From Centropus unirufus (Eukaryota; Chordata; Aves; Cuculiformes; Centropidae), in assembly GCA_013397695.1 (NCBI GenBank), contig VYZI01000182.1, positions 249,503 through 313,502 on the forward strand: a DNA stretch of 64,000 nt, given 5' to 3'. The notes beneath the pieces were generated by a model. It did not search any database. It was given only the letters and a program-made list of their open reading frames with translations, and was not told where the DNA came from. Below, piece by piece: positions 12,646-22,812 of this stretch. Made by a program: the position numbers and the translations under genes. Within the stretch, counting starts at the first letter, position 1. Each line of letters begins with the position of its first letter.

Positions 12646-12867
12646 TTAGTTTGGTATTCTCTCAATGTAAATGGCTGGAGCAGCCGAGCGCGCGATTGTC
12701 GCTATGAAGCTGTGGTCTCGACTGAGTTCCAGGTTGGTTGTCTCAGCCTGCTCCCGGGACATGGTATCGTACCCCTTATTTACATGGAGAGGCTTATGAG
12801 CTTGGCAGTATCCGATCACTGGTTGGTCGTAACTGTAATAGGGTAAAGTCTTCATGTGGTGAGGAAC
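12646..12867 (-). CDS. Terminal coding exon of an unrecognised vertebrate protein
   Basis: This is the only stretch with clear protein character. It encodes 73 residues, VPHHMKTLPYYSYDQPVI at the start and SFIATIARSAAPAIYIERIPN at the end, followed by TAA. A 3' splice site sits immediately upstream on the minus strand: a pyrimidine-rich CTCTGTTTCTCTGGTGCAG whose AG is at 12868-12869. The exon therefore starts in phase 0 with a Val codon. The frame extends past this into intron, so the Met at its upper end is not a real start. The peptide is Tyr-rich at first (YYSYDQP, GYC, KGYDTM) and has no membrane segment, signal peptide or cysteine cluster, so it would suit a cytoplasmic C-terminal tail. 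I have an impression of vertebrate neuronal membrane-protein tails but cannot name the family, so I give no symbol. Upstream exons should lie at higher coordinates, partly or wholly outside the window. Confidence 0.75.
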   Translation of the reverse strand, partial: VPHHMKTLPYYSYDQPVIGYCQAHKPLHVNKGYDTMSREQAETTNLELSRDHSFIATIARSAAPAIYIERIPN

Positions 12868-12974
12868 CTGCACCAGAGAAACAGAGATCAAAAGAGAGAA
12901 AGATGTGAATAACGCGCTCGGTCAGGTGGTTGTACAGCAGCTACCGTAGTGCAGCCTCCAGCCCAGCTCAGCAC

Positions 12975-13138
12975 ACAGAATCATCGAATCACCAGGTTGG
13001 CAAAGACCTCTGAGATCATAGAGTCCAAGCGTACCTGCCTGCCACTAAACCAGATCCTTAAGGATCCTTAAGAACCGTATCTACCCATCTTTTAAACACC
13101 TCCGGGGATGAGGACTCCACCACCTCCCTGAGCAAATG
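12975..13138 (-). mobile_element. CR1 retrotransposon fragment, type B
   Basis: The inverted 3' end (CAGAATCATCGAATCACCAGG) leads into the type B segment CTGCCACTAAACCAGATCC and on to CACCACCTCCCTGAGCAAAT, where it breaks off at a type A end. It contains a local duplication of GATCCTTAAG that makes a perfect 16-base palindrome at 13057-13072. Confidence 0.85.
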
Positions 13139-13175
13139 ACTGAATGGTTTGGGTTGAGAGGGACTTCTTTAAAGC
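13139..13175 (-). mobile_element. Very short CR1 3' end, type A
   Basis: GAATGGTTTGGGTTGAGAGG is the inverted last ~35 bases of a type A CR1. It is wedged between a type B copy and a longer type A copy. It is either a tiny truncated insertion or a duplicated end of its neighbour. Confidence 0.65.
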
Positions 13176-13182
13176 GGTTAAG

Positions 13183-13343
13183 TCATAGACTCATGGAATG
13201 GTTTTATTTCAGGGTGACCTCAAAGCCCATCCCATTCCAAACCCCTGCCATGGGCAGGGACACCTCCCACTGGATCAAAGGGCTCCAAGCCCCATCCAAC
13301 CTGGCCTTCAACATCTCCAGGGATGGAGCAGCCATCCGCGTTC
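13183..13343 (-). mobile_element. CR1 retrotransposon fragment, type A
   Basis: Starts with CATAGACTCATGGAATGG and runs through CTGCCATGGGCAGGGACACC and CAACCTGGCCTTCAACATC, stopping just inside the next block. It is about 160 bases of the 3' untranslated part only. Confidence 0.9.
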
Positions 13344-13666
13344 ATCCCACAGTTCTTGCAGCCAAATAAACCTTTTGGGCTTCTAGGCCGTCTGTAGCAC
13401 ATGCAGATCCCTCAAACAGAGCTGCTGATGTTCCTTTTCGTCAGCAGGTTCCTGCTCATGGATGGACACTACAACTGCTGAGCACCTCTACAATCACAGA
13501 TGTCTTCTGGCCCTTTCCAGCGTGCTGAAGCCAGAGCAGAGGGGGCCACTGCCCTGTTTGGCAACTGTGTGTGTGGGCAAGGTTTCAAATTCTTCTTACG
13601 TGCCGAATTCTGATTTTTTGGGGGGGCAATCTGGCTATGAAAGGTGAACTGGAAGATGCTGAGCAA

Positions 13667-13978
13667 AGAATCATCAAAAACGGAAAAGATCATCCGGTCC
13701 AACCATCGGCCCAACACCACTGTGCCTACTAAACCAGGTTCCAGTCACGTCTACACGCTTTTGAGCCCTTCCCGGGATGAAAGCTACAACCCCTGCCCTG
13801 GGCAGCTTGGTGCAATGCTTCACCCCTCTGTCAGTAAAGAGATTTTCCCTAATATCCAATCTAAACCTCTCCTGGTGCAACCTGAGGCCGTTTCCTCTCA
13901 TCCTATCCCTTGCTGCTTGGGAGAAGAGACCAGCACCCACATCACAACAACCTTTTTCCAGGGAGCTGTAGACAGTGA
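13667..13978 (-). mobile_element. CR1 retrotransposon fragment, type B
   Basis: From GAATCATCAAAAACGG through CAACACCACTGTGCCTACTAAACC, CCTGGTGCAACCTGAGGCCG and a worn ORF remnant. The 113-codon plus-strand frame here is antisense CR1. Divergence from the other type B copies is noticeable, so this is an older insertion. Confidence 0.87.
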
Positions 13979-15420
13979 TAAGTAATACAAATCTTTAGAA
14001 AACTGGTCCTTTCCCCAGTGCCTTCAAAGGGGCTGAGCATTTCCACAAAACACAGACCAGCCAGAGCACGTCAAGGACTGCAAAACCCAGCTGCCAGCAT
14101 GTGCAGCGTTCAGCACTGCTGGAATATGGATTTATTTCTTCTATGACAAAGCTGCTTGCCCAAGGTCATGACTTCCGGGGTTCTTTATCTTAAACCTCAC
14201 CAAGAGAAACACTATCAAAGAGCCCCAGCTGATGCTGGCTGGAGCTGAGCAGATCCATACCTTGTAAAACCAGGCATATATTGGAAAAGCCTGCAAGATC
14301 TAGCCTGAATTTCATCTCTTCTTTATGTAAATACTCAGAATGTGCCAGCTTCCTACCTTCTTTTCCTCTCCCATCAATGTTCTATGCTTGCAAATGTTAA
14401 TCCTACAACTAAATATGACTTATGGCACAACATCAGATACAAATCTTTGCAGATAATCTTATCATCTGCAAGAGATGAGCTGATCATGTAGAAGGAAATA
14501 TGCTCTTGGGGAGAGAAAAAAATAGGCTGTGGGAGTTGGAGGGAAGAGTTACTGCTAGGAAACCGGAGCTTGTTATACCTGGAGATACTCTACACATAAT
14601 TCAATCTTGGAATAAACACTTTTTTTCATTTCCATGCTGAACTTTTTTAATGCTGAGCTAATTTAGCACAGATTTCCACTGCATGGCACGCCTCATTCAG
14701 GAAGGTCTGAAAAAAAACCAAGGCATTAGGACTCGTTATGAAGTTTCGCAGGGTTAGAGTTCCTCTTGCATTTGGATCCCCTCAGCAGTTCGATTTCTCC
14801 CCTGCTTCTCTGCAGAATGCTGGAGAGCTTCCAAAACCCTTCCAACTAGCTGGAATTCAGCTGAAAATGTCATTTTACGTGACAGCTGAATGGCAAGAAT
14901 GCAGAAGACAAGCTGCTCGCTAGAATTTGATGGGACAACTGTGTTCACTTGTGGATCAAATTCAGCCACAGTGCAAGAAACTCTTAACTCCCTTTGGATA
15001 CAGTAATATCCATGCCAATTCGCATCAGGGCTTGAATTTGTCCTCAGCCTTTCAGGCAGCTCTTTATGATTCCATAAAAGCCAAGGACTGTTTGTGTTCT
15101 GGAGAGTTGAGAGATTGAGGTCCTGGCTTTACAGCAATAATACACAGTACATTAACCACCCTGGTCCTGCACGCAGAACTGTTTGCTTGTTTTCTCCCCT
15201 GCTCAGAACAGGAGTCAAAAGGATCAGCATCTCAACAGCATCCCTAAATAGTGCATAAACATGCTTCCTTTCCAACTGTTTCTCCTGAGGTATGTGGAAT
15301 CTCTCACTTGTTTTCACTTAAGTTGGGTTTGGGTATGTCTGAAATCACATTCACGAGGGTCGCTGTGTGGAGAGAACGTGGGTTTCCTTTGCCAGGGTGA
15401 AACATCAAAATAGGGGTATA
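13979..15420. other. Non-coding stretch, probably intron
   Basis: No recognised repeat or exon. Open frames are short and overlap on both strands (for example around 14.75-14.97 kb). Confidence 0.5.
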
Positions 15421-15566
15421 GAATCATAGAATCCTTAAGACTGGAAAAGGCCTCCAAGATCATCAAGTCCAACCATCAACACAACCCCACCGCGCCTCAA
15501 CCACATCCTGAAGCTCCACATCTGCCTCCAGGGATGGTGACTCCAGCACCGCCCTGTGCAATGGCT
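15421..15566 (-). mobile_element. CR1 retrotransposon 3' end, type B
   Basis: GAATCATAGAATCCTTAAGAC opens the inverted 3' end. CAACCATCAACACAACCCCACC and a CTCCAGGGATGGTGACTCC block follow, then the similarity stops. About 145 bases are retained. Confidence 0.88.
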
Positions 15567-16046
15567 CCACAGAAGACGTTTTCCACTGCCTAGAACGAGG
15601 AGTGCGGCTGAGAATTCATCTCCCAGCAAATCAAAGGTAGAGCTAGGAGAAGAACTGGGATCCTTTCACACCATGTCCTTCTCTGCCTCCTCCTGCCACT
15701 CCCTTGCCGGTAACCGCAGCCATTTGTGCTGCAAAACTCTTTACATTTCTTTTGGATGAAGTTCAATGAAGATAAAGAGTTGCTCACTGGAAACATAACA
15801 GATACAAAACAAATCTCTTTCTCTCATGTAATGTGTCACAACATCTGATTCAATTCTTGGCTTCACATGCTCACTTATGGTTATGCTCCATGATAGCGCG
15901 GTCCACCCCAAGCATGTGGAGTTCAGGGGTGGGATGCAGAACACCGAGATGTTTAACAGGAGACAATGCGTGTGCCTGTTTGTAGCATTTTCTGACTCAC
16001 TTCTACTTCAATTTCCAAACCCAGCACTGCTCAATACTTCTATTTT
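15567..16046. other. Non-coding stretch, nothing recognised
   Basis: About 480 bases between two CR1 copies with no repeat or coding pattern that I can support. Confidence 0.5.
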
Positions 16047-16532
16047 AGAATCATCAAACAGACTCATAAAATGATTTACATTGGAAGGCACGTGTACAAG
16101 TCATCCAGTTCCAATCCCCTGCCACGGGCAGGGACACCTCCCACTGCATCAGGAGGCTCCAAGCCCCATCCAACCTGGCCTTCAACACCTCCAGGGATGG
16201 GGCAGCCACCGCTGCTCTGGGCAACCTGGGCCAGGGCCTCCCCACCCTCACTGCAAAACATTTTTCTCTAGGATCTCATCTCAATCTCCCCTCTTGTGGT
16301 TGAAAACTGTTCCCCCTCACCCTATCCCTGCACTCCCTGATCCATAGCCCCTCCCCAGCTTTCCTGGAGCCCCTTTCAGTACTGGAAGGTGCTCTAAGGT
16401 CTCTCCAGGCTGAATAACCCCAACTCTCCCAGCCTGTCCACATATGGGAGGTTTTCCAGCCCTTGCATCATTTCTGTAACCCCCTCTGGACTTGCTCTAA
16501 CAGATCCGTGTCCTTCCTGTGCTGGATTCAAA
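16047..16532 (-). mobile_element. CR1 retrotransposon fragment, type A, long
   Basis: One of the longer type A copies. The inverted 3' end has a small duplication of the terminal repeat (GAATCATCAAACAGACTC then ATAAAATG). It continues through GCCACGGGCAGGGACACC and the reverse-transcriptase tail to CTTCCTGTGCTGGATTC. The antisense frames here are not genes. Confidence 0.93.
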
Positions 16533-17401
16533 CACTTTACAGTAGGGAAGAAATAAATCAACAGAGGAAGATGCTCCAGTGGCGCTGATGGACATCTTGG
16601 TTTCAGGCCATATGTGGCACCAAGTAGGACTGCCCTCTGCTCTAATGACTGCTATGTGAGCATATTGCCTTGCCAGCGTCGCAGAGAGTTATTTAAATCA
16701 ATGAAAGCATCAATGCTCTGGCTGTCTTGACTCTATTACACAATGAGCTTTCTGCCTCACAACCACTGTAAGGGTTCGTGTGGGTTTTGGGCTAATGGGC
16801 TGGATTAGTTAGCTGGTATTGACTTCTGGAGTCCACACCTTTGTAGATCTTCACTCTCAGTGTAATAAACATCGCATCTTTGCAGCCGTGCACATCAACC
16901 AAAGGTTCTATTACAAGCAAAATTTACATAAATCCCCAGCTACAAGAGGGAGATAAAAGATTTAGCAGTGGAAATTTAGGAATGCAAATCTTCCCTTGCG
17001 CAGTTGAATTGACATTGGAGAGGTTAACAACTCAACAGCCTTGCTGCAGCAAAACAACTCCCTTCAAGAGAAGCTGGAATCACTTGAGTTTACCTGAAAT
17101 TCTGGCCTGCATTAAATAGATATTTCTTAGCATTCCCTGTCCACTTTTCCTTGGACATTCAGCAATGATGTTCAGTTAACCCCACAGTCATTCCAACATC
17201 CAAACGCAGGTGTCCATGTTCCAGCTCAGGTGTTTTCTTTTTAATTTCTATTACGCTGAATTTTATCAGTGGATTTACTTGCTTATCGCAGAAATATTGG
17301 GAGGTGATTTAGCTAAATTATTTATACATTTCTGATGATCTTTACACATGAAAGCCCTATTAAAAAAATGAAATGGTGAGAATTCGGTTTGGAATTCTGC
17401 T
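16533..17401. other. Non-coding stretch, nothing recognised
   Basis: Unique sequence with a short plus-strand frame at 16.88-17.12 kb that has no family resemblance and no supporting splice sites. Confidence 0.5.
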
Positions 17402-17577
17402 TTGGGTTACCCAGGGAAGTGGTTTGGCTGCCCCATCCCTGGAAACATTCAAGGTCAGGTTGGACGAGGCTTTGAGGACCCCGATCCAGTGGGACATGTT
17501 CCTGTCCATGGCAGGGGGTTGGAACTGGATGGGTTTTTGAGGTCCCTTCCAACCAAAAAAATTCTGTGATTCTGTAT
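17402..17577 (+). mobile_element. CR1 retrotransposon 3' end, type A relative
   Basis: Runs from TTGGGTTACCCAGGGAAGTGG through GGAAACATTCAAGGTCAGG to ATTCTGTGATTCTGTATTCC. The 'GGAAACATTCA' wording, shared with the long copy at 39.8 kb, sets it slightly apart from most type A copies. Confidence 0.92.
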
Positions 17578-18498
17578 TCCTCAAGCTTTCAGCAATTAAG
17601 CCCTAGGTTTTTTTTTACCAAAAAAAACAATAAAAATCCTTTTGCTGGAACTTGAAAAGTCTATCAGTAGAGATGAAACCTTGCTACACATCCACTTAAT
17701 CCAGTGAACTCTCAAGAATATTGGATTTGGGCCCAAGTGAACATCAAGAGATCTTGTTTATAAAAGTCATTTCTCCCTCCACCACCTCTCGTCGCGTGTT
17801 AAACACCCCTTCACTGCTCGCACTGCCTCCTAACAGGATGCTTCAGACAATCCGGCCCTGATATGACACCTCTCTATCAAGTAACACGGGGAGAATTAAC
17901 AGAACACCAAGATCTTCCCAGTGTCTGCAAAACTCTTGCTGAAGTATTTTCTTCTATGCTCACAGCAACAGACTCATTGCAGTGAAGACTCTCGGAGGAT
18001 CAGAGAGAGAGGAACTCTCTAGTTCCCTTGGAATCACTTGCAGTTCGGCAAGATCTAATCACTAGCAGTCCTGGTTGAAATAATGACCTGGTAAACTGTT
18101 AAATCAAATGTTGGAAACACAGATTTTCAGAACAGAGCTATTGGATGCTGGAAATACTACCAGGTTGTTCTTTATGTTCAGTTTTGAAGAAAGATCTCCC
18201 ACCGTTCATTATGCTGTAGAGAAGTAAGCTGCTTCCTGAGAAAAAGGGATGTCCTAATGACTTGCAGAACCAGAATTAACCGTATGCCAAGAGAAATGGA
18301 ATATGAGGAGGGACTGACAAGCCCAGCACAGTGTGTAGGGGAGGTCTGTAGTGGGATGGAGCGTGCTTTATTTTAACCTGGGAGAGCAGAACGGCGTGAG
18401 GGCACCAACTGCCACAGGACCCTCCAATGAGTAAGTGCTTTGGCGAGAACCTACAAACTGGAGCCTGGAAATGGAAGTGATGGGCCTTCAGGATCTTG
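17578..18498. other. Non-coding stretch, nothing recognised
   Basis: AT-rich unique sequence with short A- and T-runs directly after the CR1 end. No supported feature. Confidence 0.5.
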
Positions 18499-18752
18499 GA
18501 GTCATAGAAGCATTAAGGTTTTAAGAACCTCTAAGATGGTCCAGTCCAACCATCAAGACAGCACCACTATCCCTCCTAAACCATGTCCTGAAGTGCCACA
18601 TCTACACCTTTTTTTTTAACCTCTCCAGGGATGGAGACTTCACCACCGCCCTTGGAAGCCTGGTAGTGCTTCGCTACTCTTCCAGTAAAGAAATTCTTCC
18701 TGATATTCAATCCAGACCTCCCCTGGCACAACTTGAGGCCATTTCCTCTCGA
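18499..18752 (-). mobile_element. CR1 retrotransposon fragment, type B
   Basis: Begins GAGTCATAGAAGCATTAAGG, then CTCCTAAACCATGTCCTGAAG, a T9 expansion inside the element near 18.61 kb, and GGCACAACTTGAGGCCATTTC. It ends abruptly after CCTCTCGAG. Confidence 0.88.
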
Positions 18753-20215
18753 GAACTTTCTGAGAGCAAGACTCTTTCAGCTGTCCCAGGCTGGGTACCA
18801 CGGCTTCATATGCTCACTGTTCAGACACTCCATTCATGTCTTCTATTGCCTCTGTTTTCAAGGAGAAAGAACGCTCTGTTTCCAATACTAAAGACATGCT
18901 CCATTCATCCTGATGGCCACGGAATAGGACAACCACCGGCACATTGCATCAGACCAATTTGCCTTCTACAAAACAAAAATGTAGCACGAATGTTCTCAGG
19001 CAGCTGAACGTTATCTAGTTTCACACTTGCTGGTGCTCACTAATCCAGGCAAAGTGATTTATGTGTAAATGCCTGCCTAGGTAATGATTACATGATTAAA
19101 TTACACGTAACTTTAGAAGTTGTCCATATGTAGCGGAAACTCAGAGTTAGGAAATATGGAAGCTATGTTTTCTCATTAGTGCTAATATTTAGTCTCAGAA
19201 CACCATGACTTCATTGCTGAATTAGCATCATTGCTGTTGATAAATCAAATTCAGAGTTCATTTTAAACCCTATCATAATTTAGAGTAAAAATAAGCAAGA
19301 CACACTATCATAGCTTTACGATTAGTGAAGCACACGGCTTCACCTCAGAGATAGATTGATTAGGCACATTAGGCAGATATAGCTGGTATAAACAATTCCA
19401 GTGCATTTCACACTGTTGAAAAAAATCACAGTTAACAACCCTGGAACATCCCTTTGGAGTCAGCTCAGAAAAAAACGTTCCTGCACAGGAAAATGCACAA
19501 CCCGGCACTTCCTATTCAACCCATTAAATGCAGACACTGGTGTTCTGAAATATGAATGGGTTTGTGTTCTCTTCACTTTCCAGTTGGAACAAACACAAAA
19601 GCACCTGGCTCCTTTTTAACACAGGCCTTTTGTTCTGAAATTCGTGTTTCCTAAGGTCATTCTCATATTGACAAAAAAATCAAAACCTTGTTTATTAAAA
19701 AAGAAATAAATCAGAACTCAGAAGCCCGAGAGCTCTGCTCTGAGGCAGCAGGAGGTTTTGACGAGTGCTGTTTCTATCGAGATTCCCTGTGTGACATCCG
19801 AGCAGCTCAGAAAAACTGTCAACTTGATTTTTTTCGTTATGAGAAGGTCTTAAAAACCTTTAATTAGCCCCACTTTTCTATGAGTTACAGATCCCACTGA
19901 GAACTTCATCTGAGGTTGACACGGCTACGTTAGGCATGAAGCATTTAGCGAGATTCGGCGAGTAGCTTGAATTGTAGGTGCAATTCTCACAATCAATGTC
20001 CCGCAATTTCATGTTTCATTTCCTTCCTACTCCAGCCTGAAAACACCTCTTTGCTTCCCCCATTTATTTCCCACCAAAACAGATTAATGGTCTATCCAGC
20101 TCCCACTGGGAGAGCAGACAGACAAGAAGAAGGCTCAAGGCTGTAGTTGAAGGTCCCAAGCTACGTGGTACTGCCCTGAAATAATGAGCATCGCATGAGA
20201 ACCACCAAGTGTGGA
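18753..20215. other. Non-coding stretch, AT-rich
   Basis: No exon or repeat recognised. Around 19.05-19.15 kb there is a run of homeobox-type ATTA/TAAT words (for example AATGATTACATGATTAAATTA) that could be regulatory. This is only a suggestion from composition. Confidence 0.45.
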
Positions 20216-20483
20216 GAACAAGTCTTATGAGGGGTGGTTGAGGGACCTGAGAAAAGGAGGCTGAGGAGTCCTCATCACTGCCTACAGCTGCCTGGAAGGA
20301 GGTTGTGGTGAGGCAGGTGCTGGTCTCCCAAAAAACAGGTGACTGGATGAGAGGAAATGGCCTCAAGTTGAACCAGGGGAGGTTCTGATTAAACGTCAGG
20401 AAGAATTTCTCCACCAAAAGGGTTACTGGGCTGGCAGGTAAGTGGTTGAGTCCCCAACCCTGGAGGGGTTTAAAGGCAGGTAG
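20216..20483 (+). mobile_element. CR1 retrotransposon fragment, type B, 3' end lost
   Basis: AACAAGTCTTATGAGGGGTGG starts within the reverse-transcriptase tail. GGAAATGGCCTCAAGTTGAACC and CCAACCCTGGAGGGGTTTAAAG follow. The terminal ATTCTATG repeats are absent, so the 3' end is deleted or too worn to see. Confidence 0.82.
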
Positions 20484-22321
20484 TTTTGCTTGAAAATCTC
20501 AAAGACACTTTCCAGCCAAAATTTCCTATGTTTCGAAGTCTGTATCTACCAGTTTTCCGCAAGAATTTTAAGAGATCCTGAAGAACAACCACAGGGGGCT
20601 GGTGTTCCACAGGGATGCGTGCTGCCCTCACTTCCTCCTCTCCTGCACATTTGTACACACCAAAGCTTGCAGATGTGCTCTTAAACCAAAGTGCTGTACA
20701 AATTAACCTTGTCATCTAAATAAAGCCCAGGGTCTCCCTTGATGTACTTCTCTGCAGTGTCATTTTTGCCCTTGCCTGATGCTTATTTCCACTGCGATAG
20801 TCCCACAAACTGATTTTATGAGCATCTTGGATCCCTTCAGCCCTCTGAAAGATGTGACTCAGCTCTGGTAGAGTCATACGACTGTCAGGAAGCGCATAAC
20901 AGGGAGAGGATTTGTGATCGCATTGGTTCACTTGGAGTTGTGGATAATGCAGATTCCTGCCAGACTGGACTCAAGCTGCTTTGGACCAAGCAGGACACCG
21001 CGTTCGGCGGACTGAGGTTCCCAGTCAAAACAAGCAGTGAGCAGCCAGGACAAAGACTGCTCTACCAACCAGATCCAAGGATTAAATCAAGGTCTTAAGA
21101 ACCAAGCCCCAAAGCTTTTGAAGGATGTAGGGGCTGGAGGAGGACATAAGACGGCTCAACACATGGAATGGAAGACTTAGAAATTAACCTGGGGGATAAA
21201 GTTGTGGTTGCTGGTCTCAGACCATTTCCTAGTTGAAAAAAAATGGTATCAGTGGAAATTGGGAGCCTAAATACTACGAATGAGTCGCACGTGGTCAGTA
21301 ATCTAAACAATTCCTGTATTCTTAGGAAAAGGGGATCCCCAAATGGCACAGACTGTCAGGAGAAAGGTCTTAGTATGAAAAATGTAGAGAAACAATGGAA
21401 AGGAGACACAGGGCAGAAGACAGTGTGACCGTGTCCTATTAAAGGTCTGTTTATAGATAATAAAAAGTTAACAGATAATTAGTAACCACAGGAATTAAAT
21501 AAACATCATTGTATTAGATATGGTTATAGGCATATTAATGTAATAAATTATATCCATTATATGGATATATGGGACTATATAATACTTGGCAAAATGGGAC
21601 TGCTTTCATATAAAACAAAGTTAATTAAATGATACCTATTAATTTCTTATGTGGCAATTAAATATTCACCAACTTTTTAAACCATTTATAAACTCTACAG
21701 GTTATCCCATAAAAAATGGAAGTTAATGATTGATTCAGTCATCCTTTCAGAGTGTATTTCATGTTTTAAACCCCCATAGACCATCACCTTGTCAGTTCTG
21801 CTAATGCTATGCACTGGGTTTGAAGCTTGCTTTTCCTTCCCTACAGATAACTTCCTAATCCTTCTATCCAATTGCACAAACACCTTTTCCTTAAAATCCG
21901 AACTTCTCAATGGACTGTTTAACTAAGCATCCTTTTCTAGAGATCAGGAGAAAAATCATGCACACCCCACTGCTCCCTCTGTGGGCCGATTTGATCTTTC
22001 AATCAGGAAATGAAAAGGTTTCCCTAAAGGAAACTCCCAGAAAAAAAGAGAGTTTTCTAAGCCTTCTTATTGTTCCTTGGGCAAAATATTTCTTTGAAAT
22101 CCCTTTATCCTGACAAAAAGGCCCACTGATGAAAAACTGAAAGTGAGATTCACAGCAACCTCCGATTTCCCACTGCAGAGGGCCGATAAATAAACAAACT
22201 CTCTAGATATTCTAATTGGAAAGCCATTAATATTGCTTTCAGTGCTATTAGGATAACTTCCTATAGAATTAAATAGGGATGGAAGCCTACAGCTTCTACA
22301 TGGTTTAGGGACAGAAGGAGT
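20484..22321. other. Non-coding stretch with a very AT-rich core
   Basis: A minus-strand frame of 71 codons at 20716-20931 has no family resemblance. Positions 21.45-21.70 kb are strongly AT-rich (runs such as ATATCCATTATATGGATATA, itself a short inverted repeat). No gene supported. Confidence 0.5.
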
Positions 22322-22812
22322 CCTGAAGAGTCCCCAGCACAGGGAGGACCTGGAGCTGCTGAGGTGAGCCCAGAGGAGGCCACGGAGATGATCCCAGGGC
22401 TGGAGCACGAGGCCAGGCTGGGAGAGTTGGGGTTGTTGAGGCTGGAGAAGAGAAGGCTCCAGGGAGACCTTGGAGCAGCTTTCAGGGCTGAAAGGGGCTC
22501 CAGGAAAGCTGGGGAGGGGCTCTGGATCAGGGAATGCAGGGACAGGATGAGGAGTGGGAATGGTTTTCAGCTGCAAGAGGGGAGACTGAGATGAGATCTG
22601 AGGGAGAAATGTTTTGGTGTAAGGGTGGGGAGGCCCTGGCCCAGGTTGCCCAGAGCAGTGGTGGCTGCCCCATCCCTGGAGGTGTTGAAGGCCAGGTTGG
22701 ATGGGGTTTGGAGCCCCTGATCCAATGGGAGGTGTCCCTGCCCATGGCAGGGGGGTGGAACTGGATGGGCTTTGAAGTTCCATTCAGTCCAAACCATTCC
22801 GTGATTTTATGA
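22322..22812 (+). mobile_element. CR1 retrotransposon fragment, type A, long
   Basis: A nearly continuous ~490-base 3' part of CR1. One forward frame still reads as the end of the reverse-transcriptase ORF (LRLEKRRLQGDLGAAF). The 3' UTR follows (GGTGGCTGCCCCATCCCTGG) and the copy ends at TCCGTGATTTTATGAG. The 238-codon minus-strand frame covering it is antisense CR1. Good preservation suggests a younger copy. Confidence 0.95.

Noticed and set aside
20716..20931. 71-codon minus-strand frame (MNQCDHKSSPCYALPDSRM)
   Set aside because: Looked coding at first, but no acceptor or donor fits and no family is recognised. Surrounding sequence gives no supporting signal.
22067..22783. 238-codon minus-strand open frame
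   Set aside because: It is the antisense of a well-preserved type A CR1 copy. The same product pattern (HPTWPSTPPGMGQPPLLWATWARASPP-like) recurs over other CR1 copies.
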